DNA of 64,000 nt, taken from positions 6,887,001-6,951,000 of the forward strand of contig NC_052622.1 of the NCBI RefSeq assembly GCF_016545825.1, written 5' to 3'. Positions 44,490 through 56,269 of this stretch are shown one piece after another. A program made the position numbers and the translations under genes. Below the pieces are notes generated by a model that was not told where the DNA came from, did no database searches, and saw nothing but the letters and a program-made list of their open reading frames with translations. Source of the DNA: Eucalyptus grandis. Its lineage: Eukaryota; Streptophyta; Magnoliopsida; Myrtales; Myrtaceae. Within the stretch, counting starts at the first letter, position 1. The number at the start of each line of letters is the position of its first letter.

Positions 44490-46090
44490 TATCGCGTAAT
44501 AAAACCTCCGTGTATGACTTTATTCTCATTTAAGTAATAAGTATTTTCATGTACAACTTAAATTCATAAAGGTATCTGAGAACATAATAGAATTTAACCT
44601 GCGATGGATCTTTGATCATTCATCTAATTAGAATATGTATACACATCAGTAACAATATTTAAATGTTTATCACCAAAATCTGCATAAATCTATATTGTTT
44701 TGCACATCAATTAGATTACCAAAATATGCATAAGAATTAGAGACTTTCTAATATCAGAGGTATTCTAAAGTCCATAAAAACTAAATTTCTAGACAAAGCT
44801 CACACGTGAGAAGGGGGAAATTGTTAAGATAAAAAAAGTCCTAAATATATTATACGGTAGTTAATTCAGTCATAAACTTTTAATTCTATCAATTTAGTGT
44901 AAAATTATTTAGATGATTTGCCAATTTAGTCCTAAACCTTTTAATTGTGCCAATTTGGTCCTAAAAATTTTCATGAATTACTAATTTAGTCATAAATCTT
45001 TGACAATTTGTCAATGTAGTCATTTTGATAAATTATCCATATAATAGATTTACGACTAAATTAGCAAAACTTCAAAACGAAACTTCAAAATGTTTACGAT
45101 TAAACTGACAAATCGTCAAGGTTTGAGACAAATTGACACCGTATAATAGGTTTAGGACTTTTTGGACAATTATCCTACTAAGAATGCCATGGCATTCAAT
45201 CTCACAGGAACTTTACCCACTTACATGTGCGCGTGCGCGCTACCTTCTTTAAGATTTTGATGGTTATATAGCAGAAAAAGAAAATAGAGAGTTTTAGTTT
45301 TCGATTCTCAATGATGTAGGTATTTCTAAGATACAAGTTTTTGTTTGTTTACTTCATCTTAGATCTTGACGGAACCAACAACAATCTAGTTTTTGTCTTG
45401 GTCTTGTAATCGTTTCGGCGACATACATAAAACAAGCAACAAGAAAATAATAGGCAACCAAGTTAGGCAACTGCCAATGCAAACTCCTTATTGCCCATAC
45501 GCAATCTCCTTTGCTCTCCCTCCATCCTCACTCTCATTAAGTAAGATCGTTTAAAAAACTTTGAACAGTCTTAATTTCTCCGATCCCATTACACAGCGTA
45601 AATTACATTCCTCATCAGTGATCCAAGGAAATGTCCATAGATTATGAATTCAAAGTCAATACAGCACTCACGTCGCAATCCACCCAAGAGCAATCGTTGG
45701 GCGAATGAGACGGGCGCCATATGAGCTACCAAAGTCTTTAATTTTCGGCCCTCGGTTGGCACCACTTCATAGACTCTCACTGCTTTCTCCACTGTTGACC
45801 CAAGTCTTCCATGCAAATGCAGATCTATTGGCAGCTGAGCTCTTATTATGTTCCCCAGTAGCTGCACGTTCCGGCACTGCACATAGTCATGCTCACGCAC
45901 CGAAAGATTCATAGGTACTGCACATCGTCTGGGTGTTTCCATCACCCGAAAAGTCATTGATTCAATGCAGGGTAGCATGGGACGAGGCATGTTCGTATCC
46001 CGAGGCACCGGGCACCACCTATAATATGTGCTTCACTTGCTCATGCTCTGCTCACCACATAGACAATCGCAAACAATTTGCTATGTTTTT
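44490..46090 (+). repeat. RLP promoter module copy 3
   Basis: Distal block from ATTATCGCGTAATAAAACC (44489) through TCTTTGATCATTCATCTAA, interrupted by a MITE (44826-45185), then the proximal block AGATCTTGACGGAACC (45361) to ATGGGACGAGGCATGTTCG (45977) and a TATAATAT box at 46020-46027 in the place of the RLP TATA. The leader resembles the RLP's (CTGCTCACCACATAGACAATCGC against CTGCTCATCGCAAACTAC). What follows is not an RLP reading frame. The - strand frame 45589-46008 lies in this block and is not a gene. Confidence 0.75.
44826..45185. mobile_element. MITE inside module copy 3
   Basis: The left end (AAAAAAAGTCCTAAATATAT, then TATACGGTAGTTAATT) is an inverted repeat of the right end (AATTGACACCGTATAATAGG, then TTTAGGACTTTTTGGAC). 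Internal CCAATTTAGTCCTAAACC-type units repeat several times. Same family as 10640-11325 but smaller (about 360 bp) and without a GC core. Modules 2, 4 and 5 lack it at this position, so it inserted after the duplications. Confidence 0.8.
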
Positions 46091-46868
46091 ACTTATATAG
46101 GCAATATGAATAGAACGATCAAGCCCAAAGCAGAGTGGATCCAACATTGAATTGCCTATGGATGATCGATGTGCTACAAAAATTCACTCCGGCAGGCTAC
46201 AGACATAATATTCTAACAAGTTCAAATTATCTTCAACGGGTCTACTCAAGCTTAATTTTTCTCGACACAAAGATAAGACTGATTGAACAAGAAGAAATGT
46301 ATGACTAGCTCAATGGAAAATGTATCCCGAAATTTCCAAGAGGAATTGGTGAGAAGAATGGTTACTTTGTTCCTTCAATCCCGTTGAAAACATTTAAAAC
46401 GTCTCAAGTTCTGTTCCTCTGATCACGGCAAGGCAAGCTCGGTTGCGCCTTAAGCCTGACATGCTAGGATTTCTCCTTGAGTACTTACTTGGTTTTTTGG
46501 TTCAATTTGTACTGAGATCAAATATGACACCCCAAATTAGATGATCATGGGATTTTTTAGGGGCTCTGACTCATGTCCGTCCGGACAAATCAAGTCATTA
46601 TAGATAGTATCAAAGTCGGTAAACAGGCAGAAATCGTGGGAGTTTGTCCTACCTCGTCGGTGTGGTTATGAGCTCCATGGCTGGATCGCCACTGACGTCG
46701 TCGTCGGTGCTATGACTGGTTAAACTCTAAGTAAATTCAAGTATTATAGCCAGAAGATTTCATGTTTTTCCCCTCGGCATATGGGGACCTTGGTTGCTGT
46801 ATTTTAATGCGTGTAGACGCCAAGAAGGTTGAAACAGAGGACCTCAAGAAGGTTGGGGCATGTGTGCG
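46091..46868 (+). other. Sequence following module copy 3, no gene
   Basis: 46091-46180 matches 10545-10640 and 46775-46868 matches 11352-11450, so this is a duplicated RLP-flank segment. No RLP coding sequence or other gene is seen, and the frames are short. It shows what replaced the expected RLP body. Confidence 0.55.
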
Positions 46869-47537
46869 TCCATGTTCTCAGGATTGTCTCTCGAGGCCAG
46901 GCCTGGAACTCACGCCCGAACCCTAGTCTCTGGCACCCGAACTTGACACTCAGTTTGTACTTCAGACTTATTCTCAAATGTGTGCTTCATAAGTTGTGAA
47001 ACAACTTGTGTGTAAATCTTATGTGACTGAGCTTTTGCTATCGATTTGAACTCATTGTGCTGCTTAGGTGATGATATGGAGACGAATCGTTGATAAATTA
47101 CTAGGCGTAGATCATTAGCTTAAAATGGCAGCTACATGTTCGACGATTTTTTTGAGGGAATCTGTGCATGAATTTGAGTAAAATTCTTGCACATCAGCGT
47201 TTGGTTGATCGTCACGTGTTCAGACTAAGACATACATGTTTGATCCTTTCAATTGCAACTTTGAACTGATCTGCCGAGGCCTCCTATCTTGCCTGCTCAA
47301 TGTCATACGTGATTATATGTGAATTCATCCGTTTAGTTTTTTTATTTTGCGATAATTACTTGTAGCATTATACAACCAACCTCATTGATAGTAACAAGTA
47401 ATTATCGTATAATAAAACCCTGATGTAGGACAATATTCTCATTTTAGTAAGAAGAATTTTCATGTGATATAACTTAAATTCAGAAAAAAAAAAAAAGAGA
47501 TGTGAGAATAAAATAGCATTTAACATGTCTTTGATCT

Positions 47538-47554
47538 TATAAATAAATAAATAA

Positions 47555-47590
<36 letters not shown>
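47538..47590 (+). repeat. (TAAA)n(AT)n microsatellite
   Basis: About five TAAA units then about fifteen AT units. The same site in unit 2 (49571-49662) carries AT and a long GT run instead. Confidence 0.95.
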
Positions 47591-47593
<3 letters not shown>

Positions 47594-48519
47594 GTCGATC
47601 ACATTCACATGTTAATTACCACAATACATGTGAATCTATTTTTTTTATACATCAATTAGATTACCAAAATATGTATAAGAATTAGAGATTTTCTAGCATC
47701 AGAGATTTTAAAATCATTAAAAAATTAAATTCTAGGCAAAATTCAGATGTGAGAGTGGCACGTCATTCAACCCCGTGCGAGCTTTACCCACTTACATGTT
47801 TGTATGTATGTATGTACGTATGGGCTACCATTTTTAAGATTAGAGACTTTTAGTTAGTGATGAAACTTATTTAGAGAGGTATTATAAAAATATACATTTC
47901 ACCTTTGTCTGTTCACTTTGTCTTAGATCTTGATGGAACCAACACTAGTCTAGTTTTTGTCTGTGGTTTCTATTCATTTCGATGATATAGATAGAACAAG
48001 CAACAACAAAATTTTAGGCAACGATATTCATCTATTGCACAATACAAACGCCGTGTAAAGCATGGACTATGACCTTTATTCTCCCTCCATTCTCGCTCTC
48101 AGTAAGACTATTCCAAACACTAAATAGTCTTAATTTCTCCAAACACTGTACACAGCGTAAATCACATTCCTCATCAGTGACCCAAGGAAAAGTCCATAAA
48201 TCATCAATTCAAAATCAAATCAGCACTGATGTCCCTAACAAAGAATTCCAGCACAGAGAAGCCTAAGTCTTCAAATTAGACCCTTAATTATTACCACTTC
48301 ATATACTTTTTTGCTGCTTTCTCCACGGTTGACCCAAGTCTTCCATGCAAATGTAGATTTATTGGCTGAGTTCTCATTATGGTCCCCGGCAGCCATTCGT
48401 TAAGGCACTAGACAAAGAAATGCGCCGGCACCTAAACATTCATCGGTAGTGCACAGTGTCGGTGTGTTTCATCACTCTAAAAGTCATTGATTCTCGACGC
48501 ATCCTAGCATGAGCTGAGG

Positions 48520-48905
48520 TGAGACAAACTGATTTTCGATTATGTTTTCGATTAAATGAAATGGGCTTTTCATCAACGCGCCTATAGTCTTTTTCTCTAA
48601 GCCGATCACTCATAAAGTAACTAATCTATCAAATGAAGCCGTTAAGAAATCTAAACACGACCGATTTGAGAATTTGACCAAAAATCGACTACTCGATCGT
48701 GCTAATCTGCAATGGTCATTACGGCACCATTAAAAATTGATTAGAGACCGGAGATAAGTCGATTCAACAGAGGCATGTAATTAAATGGGGAGGTGATTTC
48801 ACCTGATCGCAAAATTCTTGTCGAACGGCACTAAACCGATTTTTCTGTCATTTTCGTACCCTGTGCCCGTATTTGAAGTCTCGAGATTTTTACGACAACC
48901 GAGAG
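48520..48905 (+). mobile_element. Family G LTR stub in duplication unit 1
   Basis: Begins TGAGACAAACTGATTTTCG, aligning with the - strand start TGTGACATCCTGATTTTCAG of the LTR at 5206-8679, and shares ATCAACGCGCCTATAGT. It interrupts promoter module copy 4 just after AGCATGAGCTGAGG, upstream of the TATA position. Truncated by the duplication breakpoint. Confidence 0.85.
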
Positions 48906-49599
48906 TCCATGTTCTCAGGATTGTCCCTCGAGGCCAGGCCTGGAACTCACGCCCCAGCCCTAGTCTCCAGCACCCGAACTTGACACTCAGTTTGTACTTC
49001 AAACTTATTCTCAAATGTGTGCTTCATAAGTTGTGAAACAACTTGTGTGTAAATCTTATGTGACTGAGCTTTTGCTATCGATTTGAACTCATTGTGCTGC
49101 TTAGGTGATGATATGGAGACGAATCGTTGATATATTACTCTGCGTAGATCATTAGATTAAAATGGCAGCTACATGTTCGATGATTTTTTTGAGGGAATCT
49201 GTGCACGAATTTGAGTAAAATTCTTGCACATCAGCGCTTGGTTGATCGTTACGTGTTCAGACTAAGACATATATGTTTGATCCTTTCAATTGCAACTTTG
49301 AATTGATCTGCCGAGGCCTCCTATCTTGCCTGCTCAATGTCATACGCGATTATATGTGAATTCATCCGTTTAGTTTTTTTTATTTTGCGATAATTACTTG
49401 TGGCATTATACAACCAACCTCATTGATAGTAACAAGTAATTATCGTATAATAAAACCTTGATGTAGGACTATATTCTCATTTTAGTAAGAAGAATTTTCA
49501 TGTGATATAACTTAAATTCAGAAAAAAGAGATGTGAGAATAAAATAGCATTTAACATGTCTTTGATCTTATAAATAAATAAATATATATATGTACATAC

Positions 49600-49663
<64 letters not shown>

Positions 49664-50974
49664 TCGATCACATTCAAATGTTAATTACCACAATACATGT
49701 GTATCTATTGTTTTTTGTACATCAATTAGATTACCAAAATATGTATAAGAATTAGAGATTTTCTAGCATCAAAGATTTTAAAGTCATTAAAAGATTAAAT
49801 TCTAGGCAAAATTCAGATGTGAGAGCGGCATGTCATTCAACCCCGTGCGAGCTTTACCCACTTACATGTTTGTATGTATGTACGTACGTATGGGCTACCA
49901 TTTTTAAGATTAGAGACTTTTAGTTAGTGATGAAACTTATTTAGAGAGGTATTATAAAAATATACATTTCACCTTTGTCTGTTCACTTTGTCTTAGATCT
50001 TGACGGAACCAACACTAGTCTAGTTTTTATCTGTGGTTTCTATTCATTTCGATGATATAGATAGAACAAGCAACAACAAAATTTTAGGCAACGATATTCA
50101 TCTATTGCACAATACAAACGCCGTGTAAAGCATGGACTATGACCTTTATTCTCCCTCCATTCTCGCTCTCAGTAAGACTATTCCAAACACTAAATAGTCT
50201 TAATTTTTCCAAACACTGTACACAGCGTAAATCACATTCCTCATCAGTGACCCAAGGAAAAGTCCATAAATCATAAATTCAAAGTCAAATCAGCACTGAT
50301 GTCCCTAACAAAGAATTCCAGCACAGAGTAGCCTAAGTCTTCAAATTAGACCCTTAATTATTACCGTTTCATATACTTTTTTGCTGCTTTCTACACGGTT
50401 GACCCAAGTCTTCCATGCAAATGTAGATTTATTGGCTGAGTTCTCATTATGGTCCCCGGCGGCCATTCGTTAAGGCACTAGACAAAGAAATGCGCCGGCA
50501 CCTAAACATTCATCGGTAATGCACATTGTCGGTGTGTTTCATCACTCTAAAAGTCATCGATTCTCGACACATCCTAGCATGAGCTGAGGCGAGACAAACT
50601 AATTTTCTATTATGTTTTTGATTAAATGAAATGGGCTTTTCATCAACGCGCCTATAGTCTTTTTCTCTGAGCTGATCACTCACAAGGTAACTAATCTACC
50701 AAGTGAAGCCGATAAGAAATCTAAACGCGACCGATTTGAGAATTTGACCAAAAATCGACTACTTGACCGTGCTAATCTGTAATGGTCATTACGGCACTGT
50801 TTAAAATCGATTAGAGACCGGAGATAAGTCGAATTGACAGAGGCATGTAATTAAATGGTGGGTGATTTCACTTGATTGCAAAATTCTTATCGAACGGCAC
50901 TAAAAAAAATTTTCTATCATTTTCATACCCCGTGCCCGTATATGAAATCTTGAGATTTTTACGACAACCAAGAG
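48906..50974 (+). repeat. Tandem duplication unit 2 (about 2.07 kb)
   Basis: Near-identical to unit 1; the length difference is mainly microsatellite expansion. It contains promoter module copy 5 (about 49430-50589) and the start of a family G LTR that continues uninterrupted to 53375. The frames 48799-49036 span the unit junction and are not genes. Confidence 0.9.
49571..49662 (+). repeat. (TAAA)n(AT)n(GT)n microsatellite
   Basis: Short TAAA and AT runs interrupted by TGTACATACA, followed by roughly 24 GT units (49613-49662). It differs from the paralogous site at 47538-47590. Confidence 0.95.
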
Positions 50975-53375
50975 TCGCCAATGAGTCGAAGATGCACATG
51001 TGGCTCGAAAATAATCAATCACAGGTCAAATGCGCTAAAAATTCCTAAAAGCTACCCGGTATGTTAAGTAACGCTAAAATCGTGTTCGGTTGAAATTCAC
51101 CACTAAATTGAACTCAGTTTTAGAAATTGAAAGTCCTGGCGTGTCACAATCTATTTTAGGGATGTCACAATTGAAAATTGAAGAATTTTCAGCAAGTTTG
51201 GGATTTTCAGGGAAAAATCAAGATTTGACGAAATTGGATTGGGAAATTTGGATAGGCCAAATTGGGTGCATGTTTGGCCTTCAAGTTGGATCTTTTGATG
51301 AGGAAAATGGTGGATTTAGGGCTCATTTGGTTCAACTTTGAGGAAATGGCTTTGCATTTTCCCAAGTATCTTTGAATGAATAGGCATTTTGTGAAGGCAA
51401 GTGTGTTTGGAAACTTATTATTTGTGTATATTTTGCAAAGCAACTTTAAGGTAAAAAGAAAAAGGAAAAAAAGAAAAGAAAAGGGAGGACGTGATGAGCT
51501 GTATGGAGAGGGGAAAATCGTGGAGGAGCAGCTTAACAGTGGTGGTGGTGGGGAGGTGTCTCGCCGGAAGTCAACGACCTCGGTGACACCTCGGGTCGCG
51601 TGACCCAAGTGACACCCGAGGTCGCCCGACCTCAGCCACATTGCCTCAGGTTGCAAGACCTCAGGCAAGGCTTCCTAGCAGCCAGATCCAACCCCCTGGC
51701 AGCTAAATCTGGCCTCTCACTGGCTAAGCTTCGCGATAAAGCATCAAGTCCAAATCCAAGGAAGAAGACAATGAACATTGTTTTTGGAGGGCAAAAGGGG
51801 AAAACATGATTATTAGTAAGGGCAATATTGAAAAGAAAAATTTCATTAAAGCTCAGCCTAGCATTCCAAATGCTAGCATTTGGCAAATGGAACCTAAAAA
51901 ATGTGAACCAAACGCCTAATATTTTTCCTAAGGGACTTTAGTGCCTCAAAGACCCTTGGAAATGTTGAACCAAACTGGGCCTTAATGTGGGTACCTTAAC
52001 TGGTTTTTTTGGGGACCAAATTGGATTAAATTGGAGTGATTTTGGTGTGAAATTGAAGTTGTGGCACTTGAAATTCGTATGCCAATGGGGGGTGCATCAT
52101 TTCAGCTTCAAGAGTGGCTTGTGGAGATAGATTGGAGAGGAAATGGCTGCTATGGATATGGCTGAGGCTAGTGGGGGCCAAGTGATGATGGTTTGGGATA
52201 TTTGTTGAAGACTTTGGTGGCCTTTGTCCCCCTTGAGACAACAGCTCTTCTTCTTCAGCAATCTTTCTCCATTTCCAGCAGCTAAAGGTCTCCATTTCCA
52301 AAGTAAGAAGCCAGCCACCACCCTCAGCAAACCGAACCAGCCCCTGTAACCGTCGACCACCCATTTGCCGCCGTCCAAGCCGCTTGTGAGCACCTGAGCT
52401 CCACCTGCAAGCCATCCCGCTCGTCCGCACGTCTCCGTCGGTTCCACACCTGCTCGCTGTTCGCCAAGACCTCCATACAACCAGTTGAGACACCTCCGCC
52501 ATCCTTCCAATCCGCCATCACCCCCGCCTGGTCCCGCCGCTGCCATCTTCCACCTACCTAGCCCGTTCCAGCCAAGCCGAGCCCTTCAGTCCAGCCCTTC
52601 CAACCAGCCACATAATCGAAACTCACAGTTGGGCTGTAAGTTTCGCGGCCCGTTTCCAGCCCTTTTCCGAATCTCCCTTGGCATCTTTCTAGGCTTTAGT
52701 CTTGCTCGACTCTGCGTTGGCATCGTCGTGAACTCACTGGCTCGCTAATCCGGTGAGTTTACTCTCTAAACTCTACTTATGGAGTTAATCGTGCTTAAGG
52801 AATAATTAGCTTAGCTTAAGATTGGTTTAGGTGGTTAGTTTAGTGTAATGAGTGATTTAGATGGTTAATTAGGCTAATTAAGTGGTTAGATTAGGTTAGT
52901 TAGGGGTTAATTAGATTGTATGATTTATCTATCTTAGTGCATTATTTAATTAGGTCCAATTAGGTAGTTAGATTAGTGTTTAAAGCTTAATTAGTGACTT
53001 ATTGAATTATTTTGCATTTATTTAATTAATTTTGTAATTTATTTAATTATTTAATATTTTCCAGAAATTATACCGGGATAGCCGGTCATCAGAATTTCAT
53101 GCCGATTGTCATGGTGTAATCAGTTTATGCTATTGAATGCTGATTTGTGCGATTGCGTGATGATTATTGATTTTCAGTTATTATTTCAAAAGTATGAAAT
53201 TTTGGTATTTAATTGGAAAATACCATGTGTCGGTTTTTGATGCCACAAATGTTTTTAAGTATTATATCAAATAGTGGGATTTATAAAAGAGAAAATATCA
53301 CTTTTTATGGTTCAATTTGACCGTGTATCCACACACAATTATTTTACCAAGTGTTTTTAATATGAAGAAAATAGA
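50590..53375 (+). mobile_element. Family G gypsy LTR, 5' 2.8 kb
   Basis: Same family as 1-1586 and 5206-8679. Starts at GAGACAAACTAATTTTC and runs through GCGCTAAAAATTCCTAAAAG (51032) to the block TATGAAGAAAATAG at 53361-53374, where the other copies continue but this one breaks off into unrelated sequence. Frames at 51090-52748 (Pro/Ser- or Gly-rich) are inside the LTR, with no conserved domain, and are probably leader or chance frames. About 0.9-1.3 kb of LTR is missing at the 3' side. Confidence 0.85.
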
Positions 53376-53605
53376 GGTAAGTACACTATCAGTGCCAAAA
53401 CTTATGTACAACGCTCACTTTGGTGTCAAAACTTTATTTTGGATCACTTGAATGTCAAATCGGAGGAAAAATGATCATTATGGTGCCACCAGCGAGAGAT
53501 TCCAGCCAAAATGATTACGTGACTTTTATATTTAAAAAAAAAAAAAATCAACGTGGCAAAAATTGAAGATTGTCCACGTGGAATGGCATAAAACGACGTC
53601 GTTTT
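53376..53605 (+). other. Host stretch around element C, left side, with G-box hairpin arm
   Basis: Begins with CACTATCAGTGCC and TTTGGTGTCAAAACTTT, a style of repeat common in plant non-autonomous DNA elements. It ends in a palindrome arm (53574-53605) with a perfect CCACGTGG G-box at 53575-53582 and AAAACGACGTCGTTTT. The other arm is at 63157-63186, beyond element C. The left element boundary is not certain. Confidence 0.55.
53601..53605. other. Target-site duplication of element C (left)
   Basis: GTTTT, repeated at 63139-63143 directly after the 3' LTR. Confidence 0.9.
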
Positions 53606-54492
53606 TGTTGGAGAAATCCTCGTGAAGAGTTTTGAAGTTGACAAAATGTTTCCGTCGTCTAGTCCGAAGGTCAGCGGACTGTTGGTTAAAGTCGAAGACT
53701 TAGGACAGCCGGACTCAAGACTCAAAGTCTATCCTCATTGTGATCACGATCCGTTGAAGAAAGGTTATCCCAAAGCTGGATGTTTTGTTCAGGATTTAAC
53801 CTTGTCATCCTGGAGAAGATCTCGTGGCTGGAGAAGACGTATCGAGAATCCTTTGATTGATCAAGATTGATTCAATGACTAAAGATTCGATGATTGTCTA
53901 AATATTATTGGAAGGTTCTACTTATGGAAACCGAGATCCCGATTGTATGGGCGGCAGGATTGATGGGCTATCAACACGTTCCTTTAATAGCTCGAACGAT
54001 CTTCCTAATTGATTCCGTCCAACGGGTAGATTGGAGGAATTCCTTTGGAAAGTGCCAACGGGTATGATGGCATAAAGGAGTATATAAGGAAGACGTTCTT
54101 AGTTGTTTAAGTAGAGTGCGCAATAGAAGAATTCCAAAGTCTGAAGCTCCTATTTGTTTAGATAAATCTCTTGAGCGAATACTTGTATACAAAAGAGAGT
54201 CTATATTTGTGAGAGACCTTGAGGAGGTGTGATAGAACATCTACACTGTGTGGAATCAAGGCAAAGCTGTGCTGTAACTTCTCTTTTGATCATAGTAAAA
54301 TCCAGCCGGTGGGCTGTCGGTGCGGAAGAGTGGACGTAGGCTTGGAATAAGCCGAACCACTATAAATCCTTTGTTTGATTTTCTCTTCCTTACTCTCTCT
54401 ACATCGATCGTATTTCAATCGTTGCTTCCGTATATCGAAAAATTGTTTGTGCGCCTATTCACCCCCACTAGGTGTTTATACTAGCAATATCA
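53606..54492 (+). repeat. 5' LTR of element C
   Basis: Starts TGTTGGAGAAATCCTCG and ends CTAGCAATATCA. The following primer-binding site reads ATTGGTATCGAGC (54493-54505), two bases short of the ATTGGTATCAGAGC seen in A and B. TATA box TATATAAGG is at 54081-54089. Differences from the 3' LTR cluster at CAG and CTG trinucleotides in both copies. Confidence 0.95.
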
Positions 54493-54556
54493 ATTGGTAT
54501 CGAGCACTTTGTGTACTTACTTTATTTGAAGTGTATTACTTCATAGTAAAAGATCC

Positions 54557-56256
54557 ATGGCTAGTATGCTAGCACCGGGGCTGATGGAAGGGCAAAGCAA
54601 TACCGAGACCACCTTACTTTGATGGAAAGGATTACAACATCGGAAGAACAAGATGAAAGCTTTCCTACGATCAAAGGATCCCTCGGAATGGGACGTTGTA
54701 GAAAAAGGAATTACTCCTACCACTGCATCAGTCTCTGAAAGAGGAAAAGAAACTGAAGAATCCAGCGGAATGTCTCAGGAAGAAATAACCAAGAGACAGA
54801 CACTCGATGCAAAAGCAATTTATTCCTTATATTGTGCTTTATCACCAATTGAATATAATAGAATATCTTCTTGTGGTACAGCAAAAGAAGTTTGGGACAG
54901 ATTGCATATCACCTATGAAGGAACAGTCGAGTGAAGGAAACAAGAATCAACATTCTTCTCGGTCAATATGAAGCCTTGAGAATGAAGCCGGGGGAGAATC
55001 AATATCGACATGTTTAGTCGTTTACAGATATTGTAAATGGTCTTGAAAATCAAGGTCAACCAACTTCTGATCCCATGAAGGTAAACAAGCTACTTTGCGT
55101 GGACTCTCCAAGGATTGGAATCACATAAAGACTTCGATAAGAGAGACGCGAGAGAATTATGCCACTATCTGTCGATGAGCTGATTGGAACTCTTCAGTCC
55201 TATGAAGTGGAAAGGATCAATGAAGATGAAGATCCAAGAGGTAAGAAATCCATTGCATTAAAATCAAATGATGATACGATGTTAAAGATTCTGAAGAAGA
55301 TATGGACGATGAGGAGCTTGCTCTCATGATAAGAAGATTCGAAAACTAAACGAAAAGGAAGAAGGTTCAACTCAAAGAAACAAGGCTTTCAAAGACAGCA
55401 GACCAAGTCGTTGATGATGAGGAACCAAACAAAGATGTAGTTCGCTTTGAATGCAAGAAAAAGGACACATCGGACCCAACTGTCCTCTTTTGAAGAAAAA
55501 GAAAGGAAAAGCTGAAAAATTTCGAAAAGCTCTCAAAGCTGAAACACGGAGTGATACCGAGTGTGAAGAAAGTGATAATGAATATGCCAATCTATGTCCG
55601 ATGGCACAATCGGACTCGACTGGATCAGACTCGGGATCGGACTCGGACGGTGAATTTAAGGCAAGTAATTTTAAAATTCTGTCAAAGTTTCTAAATATAT
55701 TGAGGAACTATGCGTTAGTCTTAAGACTTCTCTCAAAAGTATTTCCAAACTAAAAGGAAAACTCAGCCCTAAAACAAAAGGAAAAGGTTTTAGCAGAAAA
55801 AGTTAAAAGTCTAGACTTGTCTGTTTCCAATCTTAAAGAAAGTGAAGAAAATCTTTTTAAAGAAAATGCTTTCTTAAAAACAGACTTATCTAATATATCA
55901 AACAAATTTTCTATGGGATCTGAAAAACTTGAGAAAATTCTTTCAGCACAAAGACCTTACTTCAATAAGTCTGGTCAGGTATGACAGAAGAAACAATTCT
56001 CTTGATTGATTTTCCTAAAGTAAAAGAAAGAATTAAGAAAAGGCTTTCAAGTGAGGTTTACAAAAATCACTTCAAGAAAGTCTTTGTAAAACCTGTAGGT
56101 AGAAATGCTCTCAGATGTTCTAAGTGCAACAGTCCGGATCACTTTGAAAAAGAGTGTCCTATGGTATGGAAACCTATTAAGAAAGTATGGGCTAATCTTG
56201 TTTATCTTACTAACACCAAAGGACCCAAGAAAATTTGGGTACCAAAGAAAGCTTGA
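54557..56256 (+). pseudogene. Gag of element C, frameshifted
   Basis: Begins ATGGCTAGTATGCTAGCACC. Segments recognisable in changing frames: FLRSKDPSEWDVVEKGITP, DAKAIYSLYCALSPIEYNRI, a first zinc knuckle (FECKKK then HIGPNCPLLKKKK, about 55445-55500) and a second, RCSKCNSPDHFEKECP (about 56115-56160). It ends WVPKKA and TGA at 56254-56256. Frameshifts occur at about 54600, 54637, 54925, 54990, 55110, 55165 and 55275, and almost all coincide with a site where A and B have CAG or CTG. Confidence 0.85.
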
Positions 56257-56269
56257 GACTTTTTGTTAA

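Larger units (their letters stand above)
46869..48905 (+). repeat. Tandem duplication unit 1 (about 2.04 kb)
   Basis: Starts TCCATGTTCTCAGGATTGTC and is nearly identical to 48906-50974. It contains RLP promoter module copy 4 (about 47390-48519) and the first 386 bp of a family G gypsy LTR (48520-48905). The unit ends inside that LTR at CGACAACCGAGAG, where unit 2 begins. Confidence 0.9.

Noticed and set aside
45589..46008. 139-codon - strand frame
   Set aside because: It is the antisense of an RLP promoter module; the equivalent positions in the other modules are not open.
51207..52748. Frames of 80-158 codons on both strands
   Set aside because: All lie inside a family G LTR, overlap each other on opposite strands and lack any recognisable domain.
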